Shown piece after piece: positions 24,915 to 33,112 of a stretch of 37,202 nucleotides of DNA. Each line of letters starts with the position of its first letter. Position 1 is the first letter of the stretch. The notes under the pieces are model-generated. The model was given only the letters and a program-made list of their open reading frames with translations, was not told the DNA's origin and made no database searches. The DNA lies in NCBI RefSeq assembly GCF_000513955.1, contig NZ_AZUZ01000033.1, positions 146-37,347 on the forward strand, written 5' to 3'. Source of the DNA: Pseudoxanthomonas suwonensis J47 (lineage in GTDB: Bacteria > Pseudomonadota > Gammaproteobacteria > Xanthomonadales > Xanthomonadaceae). Made by a program: the position numbers and the translations under genes.

Positions 24915-25280
24915 TCAGAGCGGAACGACTCTGTCCTCTGCGCCCGTACACACCATCAGCGCCCCCGCCCCTTTGGTTTCCCCCACAGCCTGCACCTTAA
25001 CCCCCACCTTCAACGTCTCCACATCCACCGGCTGCGCCTTGCAAAGGTTCCACCGCGCCGGCAGCTGCACGGCAACTCGCCCTTGGTTGGGCACATCCAC
25101 CTGGATCATGGCATGGCCGTCATAGGTCCACGGCTGGAGGTCGATGGAAGCGATCGTGCCCTCGATGGTCGTGGTGCCGTTCGCCGCGGCGGGCTGCACC
25201 TGGGGAGCGGCACAGGAGGTTGCGACCACCGCGGCACCGAGGACGGTGGCGAGGAGTGGAACGTCGGAAGTTCGCTGCAT
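24915..25280 (-). CDS. Small exported, probably lipid-anchored protein of unknown function
   Basis: Protein of 121 residues. The N-terminus is a hydrophobic signal sequence ending in VVATSC, which resembles a lipobox although Ala sits where Leu is usual; Cys23 would be lipidated. The mature part has a small beta-rich domain (TTIEGTIASIDLQP, HAMIQVDVPNQGRVAVQLP, VGVKVQAVGETKG), similar in pattern to OB-fold or DUF5666-like exported domains, plus two further Cys. GGAG five bases ahead of ATG 25280 supports the start. It lies 30 bases after the two-TM protein gene and is likely cotranscribed with it. Confidence 0.75.
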   Translation of the reverse strand: MQRTSDVPLLATVLGAAVVATSCAAPQVQPAAANGTTTIEGTIASIDLQPWTYDGHAMIQVDVPNQGRVAVQLPARWNLCKAQPVDVETLKVGVKVQAVGETKGAGALMVCTGAEDRVVPL

Positions 25281-25310
25281 GGATGCTCCGGCCTGGACTT
25301 GAGGGCGCGG

Positions 25311-25844
25311 TCACAACGTCCGGATAGTCTCACCACCCTGCCCCGCCAGGAATGCCTGGGCGCAGGCGCTCTGGTCGTCGTCGAAGGCGTGCACCACCAC
25401 CGCGTAGCGGCCTTCGCCCAGGGCCTCGCCCACCTTGGCCAGCAGCGGGGTGTGGTCGGGGCGCAGGGTGACCAGGCCGCCGGCCAGCAGGCCTGCGAAC
25501 CCGCCCAGGAGGAGGATGGCCATGGCCGCCATCCCCGGGGAGTTCACCACCGCAGGCACGTCGCGGGTGTGGAGCGAGATGAACACCAGCACCCCAAGCA
25601 CCATCCCGACCACCCCGAGCTTGAAGTGGGCGATCAGCGCCGTGCGGAAGATGCCGCGGCCTTCCGGCTCCAGCTTGCGGCCGGGATGGCTGTCCCGCGG
25701 GGTGACCACCTGCACCTGGGACGGCCGCAGCCCCAGCACGGCCCGCGCCTGCCGCGCCACTGCGCGGGCCAGGCGTTCGTTGTTGAACACCCCGGCGACC
25801 TTGCTGTCGGACATCTCGCCGGTAAAGGTGGATAGGACGTTCAT
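25311..25844 (-). CDS. Inner-membrane protein of unknown function (177 aa, two TM segments)
   Basis: The cytoplasmic N-terminal part (about 1-60) includes NNERLARAVARQARAVLGLRPSQVQVV, resembling proteins that sense or bind through a small alpha/beta domain. Two transmembrane helices follow, LGVVGMVLGVLVFISLH (about 76-92) and MAAMAILLLGGFAGLLAGGLV (about 105-125). The C-terminal segment YAVVVHAFDDDQSACAQAFLAGQGGETIRTL looks like a second small alpha/beta unit. The pattern is similar to general-stress-protein-17M-like or ferritin-adjacent membrane proteins of gammaproteobacteria, but I cannot name it. Start 25844 follows GGAGCGG. The 332 bases upstream to 26176 contain no gene I can support. 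Confidence 0.72.
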   Translation of the reverse strand: MNVLSTFTGEMSDSKVAGVFNNERLARAVARQARAVLGLRPSQVQVVTPRDSHPGRKLEPEGRGIFRTALIAHFKLGVVGMVLGVLVFISLHTRDVPAVVNSPGMAAMAILLLGGFAGLLAGGLVTLRPDHTPLLAKVGEALGEGRYAVVVHAFDDDQSACAQAFLAGQGGETIRTL

Positions 25845-26176
25845 GGGGCCGCTCCGGATACCTGTCTGGGGCGATCCTGCGGCTGGGGCGATCAGGCGGA
25901 CGTGCAGGAAAGGCGCCTCCGATTCCCGGGTTAGCGGCGCTTCATGGGAATGAGGCGGGCGTGGAGCTGGCGCTGCCGGGCGGCGCGGAGCTGGGCCCTT
26001 ACGTGTTGGCTGCATGGGCGACCTCACCAGCCGCGGGGTGCGCTGGGGTGCCCGGCTGCCCGGCCCGGCGGCAGCACCCCACCCAATGTCGATCCGCCCA
26101 GCCCCGCCCGTCGCAGGATCGAAGTACACCCGCCCCGTCAGGCGTCCGCCCGGGGCAGCCCACCCCAAGAGACGAC

Positions 26177-26467
26177 ATGAAGATCGTGACTAGCCTCAGC
26201 TTCCGCGGGCAATGCCGCGAAGCGTTCGAGTTCTACGCCAAGGTGCTTGGCGGCAAGATCACCACGGCCGTTCCGTACAGTGCCATGCCCGAGGACGAGG
26301 GTTTCGACCCGAAGTACAAGGACTGGCTGATGCACTGCTGGCTGGACGTCGGCGACCAGTCTCTGATGGGCGCGGACATGGACATCCAGTGGACCCCGAA
26401 CATCGACAAGCCGAAGAACGGCTTCGATGCCACCCTGCACACCGAAAAAGGGGACGGAGGGAATTAA
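26177..26467 (+). pseudogene. VOC/glyoxalase-family (PhnB-like) protein, 3' end cut off by a RAYT element
   Basis: The first ~90 residues are a good PhnB-like VOC start: MKIVTSLSFRGQCREAFEFYAKVLGGKIT, then MPEDEGFDPKYKDWLMHCWLDVGDQSLMGAD. Family members are around 130-150 residues. Here the frame runs straight into the left terminal repeat of the transposon-like element at 26447 and ends as TEKGDGGN before a stop, all encoded by the element. No remaining C-terminal part is found on the other side of the element, so the insertion came with a deletion or the rest was lost. The ATG at 26177 is preceded by AAGAGACGAC. It is unlikely to be functional, because the second half of the VOC fold is missing. 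Confidence 0.82.
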
Positions 26468-27339
26468 GAGGGATTGCGAGTTTTCCTGACGCCCCCTGAT
26501 TGCAAAAACTGATCGCCGACAGGGCGGCGCTGCGGCACCTTCGAGGCACATCCCCAGCCTCGACCGCGATGCCTCGTCAGCCCAGACTCGAACTGCCCGG
26601 CGTCCCGCTGCACGTCACCCAGCGCGGCGTGAACCGCTGTGCCATCTTCCTCGACGACGAGGACCGTCATCACTACCGCCGTGTGCTTCGCGAGGCGTGC
26701 CGCCGGCACGGGGTCTGCGTCCATGCCTTTGTCCTGATGGACAACCATGTCCACTTGCTGCTTTCAGCCCTGCAGAGCGGCGTGATCTCCCAGGCGCTCC
26801 GCCGCGCGGGCCAGGCCTATGTGCAGGCGTTCAACCTGCGACACGGGCGCTGCGGCACGCTCTGGCAGGGCCGCTTCAAGTCCAGTCTGGTGGATTCGGA
26901 CGCCTACGCGCTGCGCGTGATCCGCTACATCGAGCTGAATCCGGTGCGGGCGGCCATGGTGGAACGCCCTGACCACTACAGGTGGTCCAGTGTCCACACC
27001 CACCTGGGCACGGCACAGGATCCTCTCCTGACTCCGCATCCGGTTTACCTCGCCCTGGCTGCGGACCGTGCCGGCCGTGCAGCGGCGTGGCACCGCTGGC
27101 TCAACGCCCCGCTCGACCCGGAAGAAATCGCCCGAATCCGGGCCTACATGGCACAGGAGCGTGCGCTTGGCGAGCCCCGTTTCCAGGCCATGGTGGAGAA
27201 AGCACTGAACAGGCCCGCGAGCCTGCGACCGCGTGGACGGCCGCCGCTTCGGCGGCCGAACGGGGGCGCGGCGGGAAGCTAGTGCCCTCTGTCCCTCGCG
27301 TTCCCTTAACTCGGGGTCTTAATTCCCTCCGTCCCCTTT
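26447..27339. mobile_element. RAYT element with perfect 23-bp terminal inverted repeats
   Basis: The bases at 26447-26469 are repeated exactly in inverted orientation at 27317-27339; the core is GGGGACGGAGGGAATTAAG. Between them lies one intact REP-associated tyrosine transposase gene. The whole is 893 bp. A 13-bp direct tandem duplication (GTCCCCTTTAGCT twice, 27331-27356) straddles the right end. Both outer flanks are truncated genes, so the element sits at a break point. Y1 elements usually do not make target duplications, and none is evident. The repeats resemble the paired REP sequences around RAYT genes rather than classical IS ends. Confidence 0.85.
26569..27282 (+). CDS. REP-associated tyrosine transposase (RAYT, Y1 family)
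   Basis: Protein of 237 residues. It starts MPRQPRLELPGVPLHVTQRGVNR, the typical RAYT/IS200-like opening. It carries the metal-binding HUH motif as HVH at 60-62 (MDNHVHLL), followed by the catalytic Tyr84 in GQAYVQAFN. GTLWQGRFKSSLVD, RYIELNPVRAAMV and YRWSSVHTHLG are further hallmarks. The C-terminus is the usual basic tail (RPRGRPPLRRPNG). RAYTs cut and rejoin single-stranded REP hairpins and are held responsible for REP dispersal. All catalytic residues are intact, so it may still be active. Its immediate partner sequence is probably the 23-bp terminal repeat, not the GTAG REPs at 32856 and 37060; that is inference. Confidence 0.93.
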   Translation: MPRQPRLELPGVPLHVTQRGVNRCAIFLDDEDRHHYRRVLREACRRHGVCVHAFVLMDNHVHLLLSALQSGVISQALRRAGQAYVQAFNLRHGRCGTLWQGRFKSSLVDSDAYALRVIRYIELNPVRAAMVERPDHYRWSSVHTHLGTAQDPLLTPHPVYLALAADRAGRAAAWHRWLNAPLDPEEIARIRAYMAQERALGEPRFQAMVEKALNRPASLRPRGRPPLRRPNGGAAGS

Positions 27340-27420
27340 AGCTGTCCCCTTTAGCTCAGCCAGCGCCGGCGACGCTGCGAGCGCCAGGGATACCGCCAGG
27401 AGAAAAGCAAGGACCGGCAT
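27319..27420 (-). pseudogene. Truncated secreted-protein gene: signal peptide only
   Basis: An excellent ribosome binding site (AAGGAGG, 6 bases spacer) precedes ATG 27420. The frame encodes a textbook signal peptide (MPVLAFLLAVSLALAASPALA) and then immediately enters the right end of the RAYT element, ending as KGDGGN and a stop supplied by the terminal repeat. Only about 24 native residues remain, so the identity of the original protein is lost. It is too short for ordinary gene finders. The intact translation start suggests the truncation is fairly recent. Confidence 0.7.
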
Positions 27421-27501
27421 GCACTACCTCCTTGTAGTCGATTGGGGCCCCGGCTCGGCTACGCGCGTCGAGCCGCGTGAGGTGCATCAATCAGTGGGGT
27501 T

Positions 27502-27520
27502 GTCCCTGACACCATTTTTG
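27502..27520. repeat. Degenerate CTGACACC repeat copy
   Basis: GTCCCTGACACCATTTTTGC-like sequence just beyond the stop codon of the 298-residue protein gene. It matches the family of CTGACACCTTTTT units seen at 28527-28627. It may be a REP relic or part of a decayed element. Confidence 0.5.
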
Positions 27521-27527
27521 CTTCGCG

Positions 27528-28424
27528 CTACTCGTCTCTGCCAACTTCCTTCTCGGCGTCCGGGAAAAACCCCCGCCAGTAGAAAAAGCCCCGTTCGAAG
27601 CGGCTGGAAAACGTGTTCAATGCCCCGCCGCTCGCAGACAGAGCGTCAAGTTCCGCATTCTCTGGATGGGCCATGGCCCCCATCAGCCACGGGCCATGGG
27701 CTGCCGAAGCGTCGTTGAACCAGTCCCGGTTGAAACGCCCCATGTCCACCCAGGCCTGGACATCGCCACTCTCGACACGATGATCCAGATAGCCTCGGAG
27801 CAAAGGGAAAACCCATTCCCGTTGTTCCTTCGACAGTGATCGGAACGACGCCGGGTCACGCACGTACCGCATCCATATGGCCTCGGCCGCGTGCTGTTGC
27901 ACGCTGGAAAGCCGGCTCCACAAGGGCTCCCCCGAATAGACAACCAACTGCGGCCGCGCCGGGAAATACCGGGACAGCAGGGATGTGGTCCTCTGTTGGG
28001 AGAACGCCCGGACCTGGGGATCCGTCGTCGCGTAGTGAGCGGCGGAGATGGCCTGCGTGGAAAGTGTGTGGGCGTCGATCCCCCGATGGGATGGCGCCAG
28101 GTACCAGCCCGTTGCAGCAACGGCCAGAAAGGGCATGAGAAGCACCATCGCCGCCCAGAAGACAATCTTTGCCAGGATCCCAACCGTCCGGCCAAGAGCG
28201 CCGAAATCGAAAGAGGCGGAGGGAAGCACCCCGGCGGTTGCCGCGGCCCGCACTGCCGCCTCCTCGCGCATCCTCCGGAACATGACCTCATTCTGTTCGG
28301 CGGCCATCTTTACGGCTTCGGATGCGCCGGAAGCGTGTCCGCCAATCGTCCCCGCCCTGATCGCTTCGTCGAATGTCGCACCCGACATCGCCCTGCGAAG
28401 CCGGTCCTCCTCCGTCTCGATCAT
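27528..28424 (-). CDS. Single-TM protein of unknown function (298 aa)
   Basis: I do not recognise this family. A cytoplasmic N-terminal part has helical, Ala/Glu-rich sequence (NEVMFRRMREEAAVRAAATAG). One transmembrane helix, KIVFWAAMVLLMPFLAVAATGWYLA, lies at about residues 85-108. The remaining ~190 residues are presumably periplasmic and helical (SSVQQHAAEAIWMRYVRD, LSKEQREWVFPLLRGYLDHRV, NTFSSRFERGFFYWRGFFPDAE). AAAGGAGCGGGC directly before ATG 28424 makes the start certain. It stands between the RAYT element and a field of repeats and may belong to accessory DNA. Confidence 0.75.
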   Translation of the reverse strand: MIETEEDRLRRAMSGATFDEAIRAGTIGGHASGASEAVKMAAEQNEVMFRRMREEAAVRAAATAGVLPSASFDFGALGRTVGILAKIVFWAAMVLLMPFLAVAATGWYLAPSHRGIDAHTLSTQAISAAHYATTDPQVRAFSQQRTTSLLSRYFPARPQLVVYSGEPLWSRLSSVQQHAAEAIWMRYVRDPASFRSLSKEQREWVFPLLRGYLDHRVESGDVQAWVDMGRFNRDWFNDASAAHGPWLMGAMAHPENAELDALSASGGALNTFSSRFERGFFYWRGFFPDAEKEVGRDE

Positions 28425-28526
28425 GCCCGCTCCTTTCGATGGTCAACGCCCGCGTCCAGTCAGCCGCGATAAAACACCTTGGAGAATCCCACCACGCGGC
28501 GATCAGCCGGGTATGTCACCGGAAAT

Positions 28527-28627
28527 GCCCCTGACACCTTTTTCCTGTGACACCTTTTCCTGACGCCTTTCTCCGACACCTTTTTCGACCGTGATCGGGT
28601 GGATATGTGCCTGACACCTCATTTCCA
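28527..28627. repeat. Cluster of degenerate TGACACCTTTTTC repeats
   Basis: Five or six near-copies of (C)TGACACCTTTTTCC follow each other: near 28530, 28548, 28561, 28575 and 28609. Spacing is uneven and there are point differences. Similar units occur near RAYT genes in this group of bacteria. The surrounding stretch 28425-28983 has no intact gene. It holds this cluster, the dndC-like fragment at 28645-28839, and AT-richer DNA up to the end of the mutase gene. Confidence 0.6.
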
Positions 28628-28644
28628 GGCACAGCGCGATGCCA

Positions 28645-28839
28645 CTACTGCCAACAAGTCACTTTTCTTGCGCGTTCTGAACCCTGTGCTACGAGCGTAC
28701 TGTCTTTACCCGCCGAAAAACCAACAATCCATGGAAATCCATGCGGCTTCAGATATTCGTCAATTATTTCTGCACGAATGGCATCGTTTTTCGCAACCAA
28801 GACGGGATTAATTCTTGGAACTGGGCGCTGCGCGCTCAC
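28645..28839 (-). pseudogene. 5' fragment of a DndC-like / PAPS-reductase-family (PP-loop) gene
   Basis: The frame from GTG 28839, with GAGG nine bases upstream, encodes about 54 residues that look like the start of a DndC-type sulfurtransferase or PAPS-reductase relative. A helix NDAIRAEIIDEYLKP is followed by PWIVGFSAGKDSTLVAQ, the PP-loop SxGKDS motif that binds ATP in this family. After LVAQ the similarity stops, and ten unrelated residues lead to a stop at 28645, close to the repeat cluster. DndC takes part in DNA phosphorothioation, but other PP-loop enzymes share the motif. The DNA here is clearly AT-richer than its neighbours, as expected for acquired DNA. It is a remnant, not a working gene. 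Confidence 0.62.
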
Positions 28840-28983
28840 AAACTTTCACCTCGTGCGTGCTGTGATGAATTATCGAAATATTCTTTCACAAAATATGACC
28901 ACATGTGTTATAAGCGGCTGCCCTGAGCCAACCGGAAGCAGGGGGCGTCACGTCACCCCTTCCGGCGTTACGCGAAATCGCAT

Positions 28984-31900
28984 CTACATATTACGCCGAT
29001 ACTCCCCACCCACGTCATACAAGGCATGACTGATCTGCCCCAATGAGTGGGTCTTGACCGCTTCGACCAGCGCCTCGAAGACGTTCCCCCGTCGACGCGC
29101 GGTGTCCTGAAGATACGCCAGGCCATGGCCGGTGCGGACCTCGGTCACGGTTTCATCCTCAACCACGTGGGTGTGGCCCGTCTCGCCCTCCGGCGCCAGG
29201 CCGTTGCGGTTGGCCTGCCAGGCCCGGACGTTGGCGATCTGCTGGGCCTTCTCGGCCTCGGTGGAGCGGATCAGCTCGATCTCGGTGGCCACCTCGCCGC
29301 CGTGTTCCTTCGGCAGGAAGGTGTTGACGCCCACCAGCGGCAGGCTGCCGTCGTGCTTCTTGTGCTCGTAGTACAGCGACTCTTCCTGGATCTTGCCGCG
29401 CTGGTACATGGTGTCCATCGCGCCCAGCACGCCGCCGCGCTCGCTGATGGCCTCGAATTCCTTGTAGACCGCTTCCTCCACCAGGTCGGTCAGGTAGTCC
29501 ACCGCGAAGCTGCCCTGCCAGGGATTCTCGCAGTAGTTCAGGCCCAGCTCCTTGTTGATGATCATCTGGATCGCAACGGCGCGGCGCACGCTTTCCTCGG
29601 TCGGCGTGGTGATGGCCTCGTCGTAGGCGTTGGTGTGCAGGCTGTTGCAGTTGTCGAACAACGCGTACAGGGCCTGAAGCGTGGTGCGGATGTCGTTGAA
29701 CTGGATCTCCTGCGCGTGCAGCGAACGGCCGGAGGTCTGGATGTGGTACTTCATCATCTGGCTGCGCTCGTTGGCGCCGTAACGCTCGCGCATGGCGCGG
29801 GCCCAGATGCGGCGGGCGACGCGGCCGATGACGGTGTACTCCGGGTCCATGCCGTTGCTGAAGAAGAAGCTCAGGTTGGGCGCGAAGTCGTCGATGTCCA
29901 TGCCGCGGGCAAGGTAGTACTCGACGATGGTGAAGCCATTGCTCAGGGTGAAGGCGAGCTGGCTGATCGGGTTCGCCCCGGCCTCGGCGATGTGATAGCC
30001 GGAGATCGACACCGAGTAGAAGTTGCGGACCTGGTGCTCGACGAAGTACTGCTGGATGTCGCCCATCATGCGCAGGGCGAATTCGGTGCTGAAGATGCAG
30101 GTGTTCTGGGCCTGGTCTTCCTTGAGGATGTCGGCCTGCACGGTGCCGCGCACGGTCTTCAGCGTGTCGGCCTTGATCTTCGCGTAGGTCTGCGCGTCCA
30201 CCAGCTGGTCGCCGGTGACGCCCAGCAGGCCCAGGCCAAGGCCGTCGTTCCCCGGCGGCAGCTCGCCGTGGTACTGCGGGCGCTGCCTGCCTTCGAAGAA
30301 CGCGTCGATCTTCTTCTGCGCCACCGCCCAGCGGTCCGCGTCGGCCTTCAGGTACTTCTCCACCTGCTGGTCGATGGCGGTGTTCATGAACATCGCCAGG
30401 ATGATCGGCGCCGGACCGTTGATGGTCATGGAGACGCTGGTGGTCGGCGCGCACAGGTCGAAGCCGGAGTACAGCTTCTTCATGTCGTCCAGCGTGGGCA
30501 CGTTGACGCCGGAGTTGCCGATCTTGCCGTAGATGTCCGGGCGCGGCGCCGGGTCCTCGCCGTAGAGGGTGACCGAGTCGAACGCGGTGGACAGGCGCGC
30601 GGCCGGCTGGCCGGCGGACAGGTAGTGGAAGCGGCGGTTGGTGCGCTCCGGCGTGCCCTCGCCGGCGAACATGCGGATCGGATCCTCGCCGGTGCGGCGG
30701 TACGGATAGACGCCGCCGGTGTAGGGATAGCTGCCGGGCAGGTTCTCCTTGCCGAGGAAGGTGAGCAGCTCGCCCCACGAGCGGTAGGTGGGCGCGGCGA
30801 TCTTGGGGACCTTCTGGTGGCTCAGGGACTCGCGGTAGTTCTCGACGCGGATCGCCTTGCCGCGGACCTGGTACTCGGTGGCCTCGTCGGTGATGGACTT
30901 CAGCCGCTGCGGCCACTCGCGCAGCAGGCGCAGGGATTCGCTGGAGAGCGACTGGACGGCGTCGTTGTAGCGCTGGCGCAGGTTGAACAGGGTGCGGTCG
31001 GCCTCGGGCGCCATGGCCCCTCGCCCCTCGGGAGAGGGGTTGGGGAGAGGGTCGGTCCCGCTGCGAAGGTCGTCGGCCGACGTACCCTCACCCCCGGCCC
31101 CTCTCCCGGTGGGAGAGGGGTGCAGAGCGGTGGTGTCGTACAGGGACAGCGGCTGCGGCAGCAGCGGGTCGCCCAGCTCGCGCAGGACTTCCCAGTAGTG
31201 CTGGGCGCGGGCGGCGGTGTCGGCCTCGCATTCAATGCGGCGGTTGATCGCCCTGCCCTGTTCGGCGATCTCGGCCAGGTAGCGCACGCGACTGCCCGGG
31301 ATCAGCACGGTGGCGCGCGGTTCCTTGAGCGAAGTGTCGATGCCGGGCCGGTAGTCGCAGCGGCCACCCTCGCCCACACCGAGCTTCCCGCGCAGCAGCC
31401 GGCACAGGTTGGCGAACATCCAGCTCACGCCCGGGTCGTTGAACTGGCTGGCGATGGTCGGATAGACCGGGATGTCCTCGTCCTTCGCCTGGAAGGCGTT
31501 GCGGTTGCGCTTCCACTGCTTGCGCACGTCGCGCAGGGCGTCCTCGGCGCCGCGGCGGTCGTACTTGTTCAGCACGATCAGCTCGGCGAAGTCGAGCATG
31601 TCGATCTTCTCGAGCTGGCTGGCCGCGCCGTAGTCGGAGGTCATCACGTACACCGGGAAATCGACCAGGTCGACGATCTCCGAGTCGGACTGGCCGATGC
31701 CGGCGGTTTCCACGATCACCAGGTCGAAACCCAGCGACTTGAGGTAGCCGACGCAGTCCTTGAGCACCGCGTTGGTGGCCACGTTCTGGCGGCGGGTGGC
31801 CATCGAACGCATGTACACGCGGTGGCTGCGCAGCGAGTTCATGCGGATGCGGTCGCCCAGCAGCGCGCCGCCGCTGCGGCGGCGGGTCGGGTCGACCGAG

Positions 31901-32703
31901 ACCACCGCGATGCGCATGGCCGGGAAGCACGACAGGAAGCGGTTGAGCAGCTCGTCGGTCACCGAGGACTTGCCGGCGCCGCCGGTGCCGGTGATGCCGA
32001 TCACCGGCGTGCGGCCGGCCGCCAGCTGCCACTGCTTGCGCAGGCGCGCCAGCTCGGCCTCGCCCACCATGCCGTCCTCGATCGCGCTGAGCGCGCGACC
32101 GATCGCGATCTCGTCTTCCAGCCCGGGCGCGGAGGAAAGGGGGTCAGGTTCCCGTTTCCCCTGGGCCGGAGCAGCGCCGGCGCCGCCGCCGGAAGAGTGG
32201 ACCTGACCCCGGTTCGCGGTCGAATCACCCGTCACGAATGACGAATCACGCGAGCGCTGGGCGCGCGCAACCACGTCCTCGATCATCTCCACCAGCCCCA
32301 TCTTCATGCCGTCGTTGGGGTGGTAGATGCGCTCGACGCCGTAGGCTTCCAGCTCGCGGATCTCTTCCGGGGTGATGGTGCCGCCACCGCCGCCGAACAC
32401 GCGGATGTGCGAGGCGCCGCGCTCGCGCAGCATGTCGACCATGTACTTGAAGTACTCGACGTGGCCGCCCTGGTAGCTGGACAGCGCGATCGCGTCGGCG
32501 TCCTCCTGCAGCGCGGCGCGGACGACGTCCTCGACGCTACGGTTGTGGCCGAGGTGGATGACTTCGGCACCCTGCGCCTGGATCAGGCGGCGCATGATGT
32601 TGATCGCCGCGTCGTGGCCGTCGAACAGGCTGGCCGCGGTGACGAACCGCAACGGGGAGGCGTCCGGACGGGCGGCGGGGATCTGGCTTGCGGGGGTGCT
32701 CAT
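28984..32703 (-). CDS. icmF: Fused isobutyryl-CoA mutase IcmF (B12 domain, MeaI-type G domain, mutase)
   Basis: Protein of 1239 residues interconverting isobutyryl-CoA and n-butyryl-CoA with adenosylcobalamin. Residues 17-145 are the B12-binding domain with DGHD (His30, the cobalt ligand). Residues 232-480 are the chaperone GTPase (Walker [10 protein letters not shown] 239-247, later LNKYD). From about 600 to the end is the mutase barrel. Phe692 in RRFHYLS and Gln866 in EDQAQNT replace the Tyr and Arg of methylmalonyl-CoA mutases, the accepted IcmF signature. It is longer than typical IcmF because two repeat-derived segments sit in frame at about residues 150-192 and 528-562. The start at 32703 precedes the B12 domain directly; the open frame to 32901 runs through a REP and is rejected. 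It probably serves branched-chain acyl-CoA metabolism. Confidence 0.92.
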   Translation of the reverse strand: MSTPASQIPAARPDASPLRFVTAASLFDGHDAAINIMRRLIQAQGAEVIHLGHNRSVEDVVRAALQEDADAIALSSYQGGHVEYFKYMVDMLRERGASHIRVFGGGGGTITPEEIRELEAYGVERIYHPNDGMKMGLVEMIEDVVARAQRSRDSSFVTGDSTANRGQVHSSGGGAGAAPAQGKREPDPLSSAPGLEDEIAIGRALSAIEDGMVGEAELARLRKQWQLAAGRTPVIGITGTGGAGKSSVTDELLNRFLSCFPAMRIAVVSVDPTRRRSGGALLGDRIRMNSLRSHRVYMRSMATRRQNVATNAVLKDCVGYLKSLGFDLVIVETAGIGQSDSEIVDLVDFPVYVMTSDYGAASQLEKIDMLDFAELIVLNKYDRRGAEDALRDVRKQWKRNRNAFQAKDEDIPVYPTIASQFNDPGVSWMFANLCRLLRGKLGVGEGGRCDYRPGIDTSLKEPRATVLIPGSRVRYLAEIAEQGRAINRRIECEADTAARAQHYWEVLRELGDPLLPQPLSLYDTTALHPSPTGRGAGGEGTSADDLRSGTDPLPNPSPEGRGAMAPEADRTLFNLRQRYNDAVQSLSSESLRLLREWPQRLKSITDEATEYQVRGKAIRVENYRESLSHQKVPKIAAPTYRSWGELLTFLGKENLPGSYPYTGGVYPYRRTGEDPIRMFAGEGTPERTNRRFHYLSAGQPAARLSTAFDSVTLYGEDPAPRPDIYGKIGNSGVNVPTLDDMKKLYSGFDLCAPTTSVSMTINGPAPIILAMFMNTAIDQQVEKYLKADADRWAVAQKKIDAFFEGRQRPQYHGELPPGNDGLGLGLLGVTGDQLVDAQTYAKIKADTLKTVRGTVQADILKEDQAQNTCIFSTEFALRMMGDIQQYFVEHQVRNFYSVSISGYHIAEAGANPISQLAFTLSNGFTIVEYYLARGMDIDDFAPNLSFFFSNGMDPEYTVIGRVARRIWARAMRERYGANERSQMMKYHIQTSGRSLHAQEIQFNDIRTTLQALYALFDNCNSLHTNAYDEAITTPTEESVRRAVAIQMIINKELGLNYCENPWQGSFAVDYLTDLVEEAVYKEFEAISERGGVLGAMDTMYQRGKIQEESLYYEHKKHDGSLPLVGVNTFLPKEHGGEVATEIELIRSTEAEKAQQIANVRAWQANRNGLAPEGETGHTHVVEDETVTEVRTGHGLAYLQDTARRRGNVFEALVEAVKTHSLGQISHALYDVGGEYRRNM
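31017..31120. repeat. Palindromic repeat element inserted in frame in icmF
   Basis: Arms at about 31017-31051 and 31084-31120 are imperfect inverted repeats built around GGGAGAGGGG blocks. On the mutase strand the element reads in frame as a Pro/Gly/Arg-rich peptide ([12 protein letters not shown], then [11 protein letters not shown]). It lies between the G domain and the mutase domain (residues about 528-562), where an extra loop can be tolerated. The same peptide pattern is familiar from misplaced intergenic repeats in many proteobacteria. Confidence 0.8.
32138..32250. repeat. Second in-frame repeat insertion in icmF linker
   Basis: GGGGTCAGGT at 32140-32149 is exactly inverted at 32201-32210 (ACCTGACCCC), a REP-like pair seen around RAYT-type repeats. 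It is followed by a CACGAATGACGAATCACG tandem at 32233-32250. Together they encode the low-complexity linker between the B12-binding and GTPase domains of IcmF (residues about 150-190). Confidence 0.65.
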
Positions 32704-32855
32704 GCGCGCTGCTGGCTGTTCGGGAATCAAGGACTTGTCCCCGATTCTAGTGCTTTCACCGGAAACTTCTGGGTGCGCTGCAGCGTGACTTTGGCCGAGT
32801 GGCCGGGAACGCGGCGTGCAGGCAAACCATACGCAGGAGTCGGGCGCCGCTCTCT

Positions 32856-33075
32856 GTAGAGCGGGCCTTGGCCCGCTGCTCTTCATGGGCGCTAGCCACA
32901 CCCGGCGTGGGAGTCGGGCAAGCCCGACTCTACAAAAGCACCGCTCGCTCTTCGTAGAGCGGGGCTTGCCCCGCTGCTTTTCATGGGCGCTGGCGCACCT
33001 AGCGTGGGAGTCGGGCGGGCCCGACTCTACAAAGGCGCGGCGTGCCCTTCGTAGAGCGGGGCTTGCCCCGCTGCT
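32856..33075. repeat. BIME-like array of five GTAG-headed REP palindromes
   Basis: Five palindromes alternate in orientation: 32856-32880, 32909-32933 (inverted), 32954-32978, 33006-33030 (inverted) and 33051-33075. Direct-orientation units read GTAGAGCGGGGCTTGCCCCG followed by CTGCT. Inverted units end in GCCCGACTCTAC. The repeat period is 97-98 bases. The GTAG head and pattern match the Stenotrophomonas-type GTAG REPs (SMAG). The array fills most of the 409-base gap between the icmF start and the end of the outer-membrane protein gene, where it may end transcription or shape mRNA 3' ends. Confidence 0.88.
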
Positions 33076-33112
33076 CTTGCCCTGCCCCCGGACCAGGTCG
33101 CCGCGTCGCCCG

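Noticed and set aside
29047-32241. Open frame of 1064 codons on the plus strand
   Set aside because: It is the antisense shadow of icmF; the composition (Val/Leu/His/Gln/Arg-rich, no domain pattern) is typical of reverse frames in high-GC genes.
28984-32703. Methylmalonyl-CoA mutase assignment
   Set aside because: The Phe and Gln at the substrate positions and the fused G domain identify IcmF instead.
32856-33075. CRISPR array
   Set aside because: The repeats are palindromes in alternating orientation with conserved spacers, and no cas gene is nearby; they are REP elements.
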